Assembly: GCA_032718565.1 (NCBI GenBank)
Contig: JAVGVS010000672.1
Location: 85,393-149,392, forward strand
Direction: 5' to 3'
Source: Distichodus sexfasciatus
Taxonomy: Eukaryota; Chordata; Actinopteri; Characiformes; Distichodontidae
Length of the DNA stretch: 64,000 nt
Shown: positions 13,201 through 25,212 of the stretch, piece by piece
Position numbering within the stretch: position 1 is the first letter of the stretch
How the letters are laid out: each line of letters begins with the position of its first letter
Program-made: the position numbers and the translations under genes
Notes under the pieces: generated by a model
Told to the model about the DNA's origin: nothing
The model's database searches: none
What the model saw: the letters and a program-made list of their open reading frames with translations, nothing else

Positions 13201-16200
13201 ATAAAAAGTAGTGATTTCTAAATTTACTTTGACTTTTATTTATTTTATTGCAGATAATATGAACACAAAATATTTCATGTTTTATCTGGTCAACCTCATT
13301 TCATTTGTAAATATACATCCTTTCCTGTCATTTAGACCTGCAACACATTCCAAAAAAAGTTGGGACAGGAGCAATTTAGGGCTAGTAATGAGGTAAATTG
13401 GTTAAATAATGATGTGATTTGAAACAGGTGATGTCAACAGGTGATTGTAATTATGATTTGGTACAAAAGCAGCATCCAAGAAAGGTCTAGTCCTTTAGGA
13501 GCAAAGATGGGCTGAAGATCGCCAGTTTGCCAACAAATACGTAAGAAAATTGTTGAAATGTTTAAAAACAATGTTTCTCAAAGAAAGATAGGAAGAGATT
13601 TGGATATTTCACCTTCAACAGTGCATAACATAATGAAAAGATTCAAGGAATCTGGAGGAACGTCAGAGCGTAAAGGACAAGGGCACAAGCCTCAGCTGAA
13701 CAACCGTGATCTCCGATCCCTCAGGCGGCACTGCATCAAGAATCGTCATTCATCTATAAGCGATATCACCACATGGGCTCAGGACTACTTTGGCAAACCT
13801 TTGTCTAGTGTAGTACCGCAATACGTAGTTACATCCACAAATGCCAGTTAAAACTGTACTGTGCCGAAAGGAAGCCCTATGTTAACAGAGTCCAGAAGCG
13901 CCGTCGACTTCTCTGGGCTCGGAGGCATCTGGGATGGACCATCACACAGTAGAAACGTGTACTGTGGTCAGATGAATCAGTATTTTTTGGGAGAAATGGA
14001 CACTGTGTGCTCCGGACCAAAGAAGAAAAGGATCATCCAGACTGTTACCAGCAACAAGTCCAAAAGCCAGGGTGTGTCATGGTATGGGGTTGTGTCAGTG
14101 CCCTTGGCAAAGGTAACTTGCACTTCTGTGATGGCACCATTAATGCTGAAAAGTACATCGAGATTTTGGAGCACAATGTGCTGCCTTCAAGAAGACATCT
14201 TTTCCAGGGCCCATACGCCCATGCATATTTCAACAAGACAACGCAAAACCACATTCCGCACACATTACAGTCCTGGCTGCGGAGGAAGAGGGTACGGGTA
14301 CTTGACTGGCCTGCCTGCAGTCCCGACCTGTCTCCAGTAGAGAATGTGTGGGGCATTTTGAAGTGCAAAATGCGACAGCGAAGACCCCGTACTGTTGCCC
14401 ACCTTAAGACTTGTTTGCAGGAAGAATGGGACAAAATTACACCTGAAACACTTCATCACTTGGTGTCTTCAGTCCCTAAACGTCTTTTAAGTGTTGTGAA
14501 AAGGAATAGCAACATTACAAAGTGGTAAATGCTTGACTGTTCCAACTTTTTTTTAAATGTGTTGCAAGAACCAAAATTGGAATACGTGTTTATTTTGAAA
14601 AAAACAATAAAATGCATGAGGAACACATTAAATAATGTGCTGTTGTATTGTTTTCAATGTAATACAGGTCAAAGATAATTTAACAAAGTACTGTTTTCAG
14701 TTTGATTTTAACATCCCGTCTCAACTTTTTCTGATTTGGGGTTGTATTTCTTGCTATAACTAGCAAGCATGTTTAACAGTTAATATTTGTAAATCAAATA
14801 GGAATGTGCAATAACACGTGTTTTTTACATTATTCTATTCTGACAATGTCATACATCAACTTCTCCGTGTAAGCATTACGGATCCTCAAGAAATTAGCAC
14901 CTTGTATTTGTTACTGTAACAAATAGAGCTAAAATTGTCCTTTTATTTATTACATTTTAACTCTATTTCCACCAAATAACATTTATGGCTGTTGGCAGAT
15001 GCTCTTATCAATGAGCAGCTTCCAAAGTTTCTACAGTATCAAGGATAGTAATAGCACCATAACACAGAGATTAGGCTACCATTCAATCCATATATTATGT
15101 ATGGATATTTCAGTATATTCTTAATTCTGAACATTTTCTAAAATTTAATGTCATGCAACAGTGACATGCTACTTAATGAAGCCTACATTAAACAGTTCCA
15201 TTGCAGTCCTATGAATACCTCGGTTGCTAAGCAACAGGGGCAAATGCATAATTCTAGTTTGTCATTACTTAAAATTTGTACCTACTTGCCAGAAGAAGTA
15301 TGCCTGTATCCATTGTTGCGTATGATTTAATGACTCTACAGTAGAGACATCATCCATTGATTCCAGACATAGGAATAGCTCTGGGGTGAAATGTGTGTGT
15401 TTTTTTACACATACGTGGCTCTCATTTAATTTGCATTTTTCCAGTGTAACAAGGCAACAAACACTGTGCCCTTCGTTAAAAGGAAAAAAAGTTCCTGCAC
15501 GCTTTGGATTTTCAGACGAATGCTGAATGTGCAAATTAACCCTGTCCTCCCCTAATGTACACACATGGCTTAACCACCTTTCTATGATGATGATGATGAT
15601 GATGATGATAACTATTATTATAATTATTTTTTATTATCATTCATTCCACCTATTTAACCATTTTTTAGTCCCAATCTGAAGTGCAGTTATATGATGAGAA
15701 CATACTTGTGGCCAGGAAAGGAGCAGACTTGTCATTTTACAGTATTTTTTAATGTTGATTTACTTTAAAAGAGGAGAGCCACATCCAGATTAATCAAATG
15801 TAAAATAGCATAAAGAGAAATCATAAATAAAAGAATACAATATCATTGATCAAATACATTTATTTTCTTCATTACAGTTGTAAAAGCATGTTTAACAATT
15901 AATATCTGTAAATCACATAGGAGTGTGCAATAATAAACGTTTCTTACGTTATTCTATTCTGACATTGTCATACTTCAATTTGTCTATGTAAGCATTAGGG
16001 ATCCTCAAGGAATTAGCACCTTGTATTTGTTACTATAAGAAATAGGGTTAAAATTGTCCTTTTATTTTTTACTTTTTAACTCCAGCATATAACAGTTATG
16101 GCTGTTGCTCTTTTCTATGAGCCACTTTCAATGTGAATATTAATCCCGTCCTCCCCTAATGTACACACATGGATTAACCACCGTTTTTGATGACGACGAT

Positions 16201-16851
16201 GATGATAACTTTTATTTTAATTATATTAAAATTATCATTCATTCCACCTATTTAATTGCATGACAAAATTTAGCTCTAAACATAAAAAAACTACTGCAAT
16301 AACATAATCAAAAGCATCGCCAGACAGAGCAAAGGGCAAGAAAAAAAAAATCATCAAAACTATTATTATCTGTTTTCAGAAAGTAATTCAAAGCAAGTAT
16401 ACAGTTCTCTAGAAATGTTTTGTTTAGTTAGTCCCCCCCCCCCCCATTGGTTTGCAATCAATTTAAAATAAAAACAACTTCTCCAGAATTTTTTTTTTGG
16501 CTTGCATTTACATAAATTTACCTGCTGCTTCCCTTGTAGGTCTAACATTATTATAACAGCACGCAAATGTCCATTTGTTACTACTTGGTGCAGTATCACA
16601 AAGATTGTTAGCATAGCTTCAAAAGAGACTGTAAACGGCAGCACTGTGGCGACATCTACCTGTTAGCTGTAATGTCTGGTCTGGATGGGGATGTTGTGAA
16701 ATTTTAGCAAGTTAAATTAGCACATTAAACTGATACTTTATAGATCTTTTCTTTTGCAATGGCCCACCACAATTTGTGCTTTAGTCAGCTGGTTATAATG
16801 TATAAGAATGGTAACGTTTATTAGTTTACCTGCCAGGAAACAAACTCTCAT
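562..16851 (-). CDS. Adhesion GPCR-like receptor with nine D8C domains; 3' end off window
   Basis: Large secreted or membrane ectodomain gene read right to left. Proposed exons: 16830-16851 (Met start), 16563-16628 (hydrophobic signal segment), linker 12233-12286, then D8C exons 9541-9909, 7888-8295, 7087-7470, 6384-6794, 5874-6239, 4937-5320, 3835-4263, 3344-3730 and 2609-3013, with Ser/Thr-rich linker exons 9393-9455, 6930-7001, 5729-5788, 4811-4867 and 3157-3210. GAIN-type exons follow at 2376-2401, 2196-2267, 1810-2056, 1555-1665 and 906-1096, then the GPS exon 562-717. D8C exons carry DPCxNYT, the W-GWYRL core, an SHP/AHP motif, VKACPG and a closing YC. Every D8C and linker exon is symmetric (phase 1-1) and phase closes to give about 1598 codons. 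The GAIN and GPS exons match the two neighbouring adhesion GPCR paralogues in length, so the 7TM exons should lie left of base 1. The first two exons are the least certain; exon 2 uses a weak donor. Confidence 0.8.
1276..1516 (+). mobile_element. tRNA-derived SINE, family A
   Basis: Head GGGGCAGTTGGTGGTGTAAC with a B-box-like GATTCGAATCC, body TACTCATGAGCAAGGTACC, end GACAATGACAAATAATCACTCAC. Intronic in the nine-D8C gene. A head-truncated copy occupies bases 1-112. Confidence 0.75.
3243..3339. repeat. ATATT pentamer microsatellite at a splice donor
   Basis: Roughly 97 bp of TATAT pentamers. On the coding (minus) strand the exon 3344-3730 ends TTCAG and the intron opens GTGCATATAATATAATATAA, so the repeat begins five bases into the intron. 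Confidence 0.9.
4405..4690 (+). repeat. Dispersed fish repeat
   Basis: Intronic segment with CACACACTCACACAAACACA, GGACTGTGGGAGGAAACTGG and CACAAACTCCACACAGAAAG, a pattern common in fish interspersed repeats. It has no coding capacity here and lies between two D8C exons. Confidence 0.5.
8423..9321 (+). mobile_element. hAT-type non-autonomous element, copy 1
   Basis: Begins CAGAGGTGGACAGTAACTAA and ends CTTTGCCCACCTATG, near-inverted ends. Flanked by near-matching 8-bp duplications, ACAATTCC (8415-8422) and ACAGTTCC (9322-9329). It lies in an intron of the nine-D8C gene. The interior matches 56750-57463. Confidence 0.8.
10231..10279. repeat. TC dinucleotide microsatellite
   Basis: TC run with one TA interruption, intronic in the nine-D8C gene. 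Confidence 0.85.
10863..11410 (+). mobile_element. MITE with TACAGTACTGT ends, copy 1
   Basis: Non-autonomous element with inverted ends: left TACAGTACTGTA...AGGCAGGTGTG and right CACACCTGCCTAAAACTTTTG...CAGTACTGTA. It is followed inward by ATGCTGTAAACAAAGAATGC on both sides. The same element occurs inverted at 18868-19486. Confidence 0.75.
11813..11981 (+). repeat. Interstitial telomere-like repeat
   Basis: About 170 bp of CCCTAA and CCCTGA hexamers with a few 5- and 7-mer variants. It lies in an intron of the nine-D8C gene, near the 12233-12286 linker exon. Confidence 0.9.
13162..14746 (+). mobile_element. Degenerate Tc1-like transposon with TIRs and TA duplication
   Basis: TA-flanked element. 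Left end CAAACCCAAATCAGAAAAGG (13164 on) pairs with the inverted right end at about 14716-14744. Internal repeats (TTCCAAAAAAAGTTGGGAC at about 13347, and its inverse near 14539) give the double-repeat structure of some Tc1 families. Between them lies a broken transposase. Confidence 0.88.
13507..14528 (+). pseudogene. Tc1-like transposase relic
   Basis: The N-terminal helix-turn-helix part (SQRKIGRDLDISPSTVHNIM) is readable at 13558-13851. The catalytic part continues in other frames: WSDES near 13966 supplies the first Asp, FQQDNAKPH near 14228 the second, and SPDLSPVENVW near 14331 the Glu. At least two frame changes and an in-frame stop separate these pieces, so no intact enzyme is encoded here. 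The relic lies between the two adhesion GPCR genes. Confidence 0.85.
14764..16262. repeat. Direct duplication with internal deletion
   Basis: Segments 14764-15030 and 15533-15665 reappear as 15884-16130 and 16139-16260 with moderate divergence. For example CCTCCCCTAATGTACACACA occurs at about 15547 and 16150. The spacing drops from 1120 to 604 bases, so the second copy lacks about 516 bp. No gene was found in this interval. Confidence 0.7.
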
Positions 16852-17650
16852 GCTTGTTGCTTGGTTATGCAAACGCCATATATTTAACACCTTAACGTGC
16901 AATCGTGAATCAATGATTTATCTTTTCTTATTTTTTGTGAACGTGTTAATACTTGTAGCGGTAAAGCAGAATCTGAGAGCTGATCACTCTGAACATGTGG
17001 CCAAGACTGTAGCTGTGGGAATCTGCAGTAACTGAACAATAATTCAAGTAATTCAGCATGGGGCAGATCCATGAAGGGCCTTTAAAAATCATTAATAGAA
17101 GCTGACGTTGAACATGATAACATGCAGTAAGTGGAGTTTGCAGGACAGGCATTAATAAGTATTTCTGGGATAGTAAGTATTGGCGAAGATGTGAAAGATT
17201 CTCAAATCTACAGCACTAAATTTCTGAACGATAGGTGGGTGAGGGCTTGGCAAGTGTGCTGTCTATGTTCAGACTCAAATGCAAGTGTTCAAGAACCTTA
17301 GTGCCAATTAAATGAGGTCTGGTTCCCCTATGCTAAACTTCAGCAAGTTTGACATCATACACTTTTGTAATTCATGAATACAAGCTCTTGTACGCTGGGT
17401 TACATTGTTTTTACTGTGGAAATTTCCAGAGTAATGTGGGTTGTCCCAGAATAAAACTGGACAAATACAATGGCCAGACAATTATACTACTGCACAGTTT
17501 GAAAAGAAAATGCTCTATTAAGCAAATTGAAAAAATGTTTTTTCATGATATTGGAGAAAGGAAACATTAACAGAGTTATAATCTTAAAGTGTTAAAGCTA
17601 CTAGCTCACTACTACTTGTTATTTGCACTTGCAGTCTATTTAGTTCCCAG

Positions 17651-20600
17651 TTAATTAATGTTGCTTTGGAAAGACTTTATTGTCTGCTCAGATGTTGCAG
17701 CATTGGTTTTGAAGGAACTGTAAAGGCCCCTCAGGATTTTCCTGTACCGCTGTCTGACCTGGAAGTAGTTGGAAAATAATGGTAAGAGGCCAACATTAAT
17801 AACACAAAATACAAGAAAAGACGGATCTGCAGAGGTAACAGGAATTAAACTTGTGTATTGGGACCTACGTTAGCCACAGTTTTGCATCCTCTTAGCAAGA
17901 AATGATTTTGCTTTCTTAAATTAGAATTTACTACTCTGCCCTGTCATACAAATAAACTGCAGTAGTTTTGTGATCATATATATCCTGTCTGCCTTTCTGC
18001 TATAGCCTAAAGATAATTATATTGTAAAATAACACGAAGACGTTTTTGTGAAGTGTTGATTCTGCATTGACAAAAATAGTTAACATTATAAATACAGCCT
18101 CAGGTGTAAAGGTGAGTGTACACTTCAGAAAAAAGAAAACCTGCATGCATGAGTAGGGAAAAGTAAAATTAGCACCAGGTGGGAGCTCACCTCATGGTTG
18201 AGGACACAATGAATAAAGAAGATGAAAGTTCCCTGCTGGGAGTTGAGAATCAGAAAGACAATCTGCAGCAATGTGTTACTCCCAGTGAAGAACCCCAGTG
18301 CCCAAGGGCACCCGAGAATAGGAACATGGAGCAGCGTTTTAAAGAAAAGAGTTCTAGAGAAAACAGATTTTTAATCGTTCATGTTAGTCTTTTTTCTGTA
18401 TGAATTAATATTTCATTCTCACACAGTTTTCATCAGTGATGTGCAGATGAAACAAACATTCATGACCGACACTAGATGGCGCTCTTTACTTGGCTTGGTC
18501 ATGGCACAATTTGTCAATATGAAGCACTTTGGGCGTGCCAAAAATGGTTCATGAAGCTTCATCAACTCATCACTAGTTTTCATTAGTGAATATGTATTGC
18601 TTTTTACTTGATGTGTTTAATTTGGGTGTGTTCAGTGTTCAACCCTGCCACAACTGAACGAAGGCTGATGGCGATCAAGCTGAAGAGAATCACATTGGCC
18701 TGCAAATGTGAATAAGAAATATACAAGTTAAATTTCATTTGAATGATACCAAGTTAATTTGGTTAAAGGTTTCGGATAAACGTGCTGCAGATGAAGCCAA
18801 AATGTTAGCACTTTAGCATTTTCTAAAAACACATCAGTACATCATTTATTACCTGGCAAAAATATTGTACAGTACTGTGCAAAAGTTTTAGGCAGGTGTG
18901 AAAAATGCTGTAAACAAAGAATGCTTTCAAAAATGGAAGTGTTAATCATTTATTTTCATCCATCAACAAAATGCATGAATGAAGAAAAGAGAAATCTAAA
19001 TCAAATCAATACTTGGTGTGACCACCCTTTGCCTTCAAAACAGCATCAGTTCTTCTAGGTTCACTTGCACACAGTTTCTTGAAGGAACTCAAGGTAGGTT
19101 GTTCCATTCTTCTAGGTACACTTGCACACAGTTTTTGAAGGAACTCGGCTGGTAGGTTGTTCCAAACATCTTGGAGAACTAACCACAGATCTATAATCCT
19201 ATAATCCTACAAAATAATATAATGACTATAATCCTACAAAATAATATAATGACTATAATCCTACAAAATCCCTGACTTTGTGCAAGTGTACCTAGAAGAA
19301 CTGATGCTGGTTTGAAGGCAAAAGGTAGTAACACCAAATATTGATTTGATTTAGATTTTTCTTTTGTTCGCTCACTTTGCATTTTGTAAATTGATAAAAA
19401 TAAACAATCATTATTGATATTTCTGAAAGCATTCTTTGTTTACAGCATTTTTTCACACCTGCCTAAAACTTTTGCACAGTACTGTATATATGTAAGATTA
19501 TGTGGCATTAGTTGTAGAATGCATATATCTATATGTACAGTATATACGTATTAGTGAAGTATTAATTGTCATTATAAACACAGTACACCACAACGAAACC
19601 TCTGCATTTGACCCATCTGTGAATGAACAGCTTTTTGGCAGCACCAGGAGAGCAGTGTCTCTGGACGGTACCTTGCTCATGAGTACCTCAGTGGTACCTT
19701 TACTGGTGTGGGACTTGAACCAGGGTCCTTCCAATCACTGGGTCATTGCTATAATCATTACGCTACCAACTGCCCCCAATATATATGCTTCCCAGGCGAC
19801 CTTCCCTCCGAGTACTAACAAGTCCCAACCCTGCTTAGCTTCTGAGATCAGACGAGAGCGGGCACGCTAGCGGGGGGTGTAACCGTTAGAATTACTAACT
19901 TACTGTCAAGATAAAACAAACAGGACCCAAGAAACTCCAGATGAAGTTGTTTTCTGTTTTAATCCAGCATCTGGTTGAAATAAAGAACAGAATATAATTG
20001 TAATATTTTGTTATACAAATCCCCAAAGTTAACTGCTGTGAGCTGAGGCCTGTTGGGTTTTCTGTACTTACTGTGCACTTCCATATCCTTCTGGAAACAG
20101 TCCGGCAGACACACCCACCACAACCAGGGGAATGGCATATCCGATAAAAACCAGACATTTCCAATCAAGCACATCCTTCTGTTTTGACCTGATCCGTGAC
20201 ACGTTCTTCACAGAGATGAAGAGCAGGACAGCCTCGACGAACATCCACACAAAAGCTGAGAGGAAGAGAAAGTGGATGACGCCGGCTAACAATGCGCACA
20301 CCGTCTTCAGGGGTAGAGAAAGATTGATTTATTCATTGATTTCCACTACTGTCTGAATTCAATTGTCTTTGCTCGGCTTTTAGTGTTAGTCTCACCTCAA
20401 GAGGTTGTATTTTGGACTGAAATTGTTGTGTGAGTAAGAAGAGGAGATGTGCCAGGAGCAAACTTATACACAGGTTGATGTGAGCTGTGTTATTTACATG
20501 TGAGTTGCGTCCACAAACAGCAAAAGTCAACAGGGTCAAGAAAAGAAACACAAGTCCCACAGTAACAGCCACCAGGCCGAGCAGCTCCATGGGTGGTGAC

Positions 20601-23600
20601 TCTTCCTGAAATGTTATGTAACATAAGTATTTAAGTGGGCGTTAATGTTCTTTAGAATTAGTACTTTGTAGTGTTTTGCAATATAAATATGTTAACAACG
20701 ATGTTGCATTTTCTCTATATCATGTTTGAAAATAAGTTCTCTAACACAATTGAAAATGGTCCACTGCTATTTAATATAAAGTGTTTTAGTTGACTCTAAG
20801 CTATAGCAATAAATTCATGTTCCATTCTGTAATTTTATTTTTGTGACACTTGCTTTTTCGTGAGTTATGATTACATTTTTATAGAAACCAAAGATAAAAA
20901 TCTGGACGAGTGAGTGATTATTTTGTCATTGTGAACACAGCACAGCACTCCACAACCAAATGTGACCTCTGCATTTAACCCATCCGTGAAGGAGCAGCGG
21001 GCAGCTGACAAGTGCCTGGAGACGGTACCTTGTTCGTGAGTACCTCAGTGGTAACTTTACCGGCCCTGGATTTGAACCTGCGACCTTCTGATCACAGGGT
21101 GAACACCTTACAATTACGCCACCAACTGGCCCTTCATTTAAACTGAATGGATTTAAATTAAATGTAGTTTTCAAAATAATGATTCTGTATTAAAATTATC
21201 ATTTGGGAAAAGTTGCAGTAGCAAAACAATAGCACACCCTCTACTCTGGATGTGGTTTGAAGACATTTAAAACAAACACAACCCTCTGGCAATAGGTCAT
21301 TCAGTTCTAAAAGTCAGCTCTAATTTTAGCGTTAGCTGTTGTCAATTAAATTTAATTAGTGGCTTGGTAAAGAAGGTCTCACATTCATCTAATTTAATCA
21401 TAAACATTATCTACAGACCATAGATCAATCTTAAACTTGTATTTGGGGTGGTGGTGCTCTATTGGTTAGGACCTCTAGACCAAGAGGTTGTGGGTTAGAA
21501 TTCTATCTCTAGCACTATCACCGTTGGGTCCCTGAGCAGGATCCATAACCTCAGGCTGCTCTAGGGAGAATGTGCCTCTAAGAAGAAAATACAAGTTGCT
21601 CTGGAGCTCTAAGAGCATCTGATAAATGCTATAAATGTCCATTTACCGTAATATTAGTTTGCATGATGATAGCAAAGGTTGACAGGTGAACACAGGAGCA
21701 CACTGTATAATTGCTTGTGGTCTGAGTGACACTGCAGCCGTCTGTAATCCATCCATTCTCTGTCCAGTATACGCAGGAGAAGACACCGCCAGGCTGAACT
21801 TTCTAAATAAAAATAAATACACATGCATAAATGTGCAGGCAGTTTTACAAGCTCCCTCACCGCCACCCGGTTGGGATTAAACAGTTCAGATAATGAATGA
21901 ATGAATAAGCATAGCCCATTAGATGAAAGACATGAGAAAACTGAGTTGACTGAATTTTCAGTGATGGTACTTATCAATATTAGTCCAATTGAGGAAATTA
22001 TTGAAGTTAATGAATGTATTCTGCAGAAGGACTGAAGTCAGTTTAAGTGGTTATTTGTCATTATGAACACAGCACAGCACAACACACAGTCAAGTGCAGC
22101 GATCCCAACAAAATATGACCTTGTGTCTTTGTACCGTTAATCCAATGTTAATATTCTGTACACAAACGGTTTCAATTAATATTTGACCTGTCCCACTCAG
22201 AAATGCAGCGATAATTAAATTAAACATCAATTAACTCACCTCAGTGTGTAGCAGAATGAAGTTAACTGGCTTGGTGAGGTTTTTGTTTACAATATTGGGC
22301 AAAGTGATCGATACCACATGGGACATCATGGTTTTATTTGTGTTATTGGATGTTTTGAAGAACTTGGGTTCCAGAATATCACCCATGCTTCCGAAACTCA
22401 TGAAGGCCACAGAGGCAGAACCTGAAGGACAAATCAAATACATCTACTGATCAAACTACATCAAAATGGAGGCTAAAAGGAGGTGCTAAAATAGAGCACC
22501 ACTTTACCATTGTTGATTTTTGCAAGTCCAATGAGGTCAATATTGAGGATGGCTGTGTTGGTTCTGATCGGTGGTATTTGTCTCAAGGAGGTATTTGATC
22601 CAACTGAGAATATTTGAATCTCTATTGGACAGAAACAGCAAATTAAACATCATATGTTAATGTTTCTAGACCACAGTTTTATGTCTAAAATTAAATGGAT
22701 TCAATTAAATGTCTGAAATTGTAAAAGTGAAAAGTGAAAGCATCTTTTTCTAAAGCTTGTTTATCTGTCAAAGTCTCCCCATGGTGCCCAGTTTGGTCTT
22801 GTCTGTCTTGTCCGAGACTATCCCTGTAATATGCTGAACATGTCTCTGTTCTTATTTAAATGTAAGTAAAAATTACGGCACAAAGAACCCTGCAGATGCT
22901 TCCAGTCTTTCCAGCCATAAGTCTACTTAAGTGCAGCCCCCAACTTCAAGAACTCAGTTAGGCGAACCTGAGAACTTGTATCCATTCAGTAGTGTGCATG
23001 TTGATGTGTATTTTAAAAAGGTATTTTGACATTTGACAAGCAGATTTGTTGTAAGCCTTTGTATATTCTACACTTAATTATCATCACCATCAAATCCAGC
23101 GTGTATAATCTGGTCGGAACCTACTTATTCCACCTTTAGCTACTTCATCGGCTACATAGTAGTTTATCACAAACTTGTGGTGGCCAGGTGCAGTTGTGCA
23201 AATATATATGCTGCCTGCTCGTGTTACCATTATTTCTGTATTAAGACTATATGTATTTACTAATATTTAATGGCACACAATAGACACATAGAACATTGTA
23301 AATGTACCTAAAGTCCCAATAGTGAAGTTTTGTGAAGATTGGGTTTCAGTTGTTTCCACCAATGCAGACACCAGTAGCTCTGTGACTTTCACTATAGAGT
23401 TACTAGTTTCCAGTTGAACTTGTTCAGTCTTCTGTAATTCTGTCTTCAGAATGTTCAGAGAGTTCTGTGTTTGATTTAAATATATAATTGCATCCTAACA
23501 AAAAAGGTGAAACCGGATTACATCAAATCATTTTCATTTATTTAGTTAATTAGTTTCAGAAATAGTTACTCACTTCCTGGGGCATCTCTTGATTTTTCAG

Positions 23601-25162
23601 GTTCTGAAATTGTCCCAGGAAGTTTGTTGCACATTCTTGGGTGAAAGTATCCTGAAATGAAATACTGTTTATGAACCCATTACTTATCATTTTTGCTAAT
23701 GATCAGACCGTTGATCAATCTTAAAAAATGTGGCCTTTGTTTAAATGAGTGTTTTGTGCATACCTTGCACGATGGCTTGGTAGTTAATGCTGGAAACAGT
23801 TTGCATATTTGCAAAAATGTACAGATTAATATAAATGTTTTCATTATTCAGACATATGTACATTTTAATATATAAAATGAGAGATTTTTTTCTAAATGTG
23901 TTATATTTTACAAAGCAGAGTTCTTATTAGTTTATGATTTTTATACTTTACATTTTCACAACTTATTTCTCATTTAATTAAAGTTGTAAAATACAAAGGT
24001 TTTTAAAGATATGTAAGAGGCACCTGAGCAGCCGTAGGAGTTATTTTGAGGCACTAAATCCCAATGGCTAGATAATCCAGGGTTACACACACAACTACCA
24101 AAAGGGAGACCACACTGTGCATTCACTCCACAAGAAGAAGTATTACAGAAAGAGTGACCTGAGAAAAATGAATAAAAAAGGAATCAACGAATATAATCCT
24201 TTCCAGCCCTATGACACTTGGAGCAAATTTTCTGTGTAACGCAGATCATGACACAAATCTTACTATGCTTTGTGAACCAACACATAGCTTTTGCATATTC
24301 CAACAGCACCAAATTTGGTGTATATATGGAATATAGTACAAAATGTACTTTGACAATCCCCTACAACTCTGACATGTATAAACACATTAAGCTACTCACG
24401 TGTTGCATAGCTTCCATTGGACGGAATGAGATAGTACAGGGTCAGTCCTCCACCACAGTTCATTTGTGTAATTTGCTGGTCAAAATCACACATCACACTG
24501 CTACCGCGGTACACAGCATTACATGTGTACAGATGAAAGCCGATGGAACTTTGGGAATCCCGACTGCTATTGCCAACCAAGAGGGATGTGAGGTTAAGAG
24601 TAGAGCCATTGTTTGAGCAGTAAACCAGACGGTCTCCCCCAACTCCGCTAAAGTGGTACCAGCCCTCGTCCAGCGAGAGGTCATTCTTTGTGTAGGAGTT
24701 AAAGCCAATATTCCGCCATGGGTCAGACAGAGTCCTGTGCGACTGGCAGATGTCTGAGAAGCAGAGGATTTTGTGGAAACTGTGATTTAAGTGTATGTCA
24801 GTTCAGCTGGGCATCTGTATTTATACTAATGTATTCATTAAACATTCAGAAAAGTTGAATTGCAAAAAAGCTGGTATATACTACCATAATTAGGACATTC
24901 TCCCCACAGTTTGTCTCTGTCATAGTTGTTAGTTGTGCTGCACCACAAGGTAAAGTAATTCTGTTTAGTACATGTAGTGTACGTCTGTCCTTGGTAAATG
25001 AATGGGAAGATACATGGCGCTCCTTTTGCGGTGCCATTAACGGTAAAATTGTCTAGGGAAATTCAACAAAATAGTTATAATATGTTATATTATCATAAAA
25101 ATGTATTAAAATGTGCTGTGACAAAAATGCCACACAATAATAATAATAATAATAATAATAAT

Positions 25163-25212
<50 letters not shown>

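Noticed and set aside
13558..14528. Possible intact transposase gene
   Set aside because: The conserved pieces lie in different frames with an intervening stop, so the element is dead.
16366..16560. Extension of the proposed signal exon to the strong donor at 16521
   Set aside because: It would give a long hydrophilic stretch and end in phase 0, which does not fit the phase-1 linker exon. The shorter exon with a weak donor keeps phase, but remains tentative.
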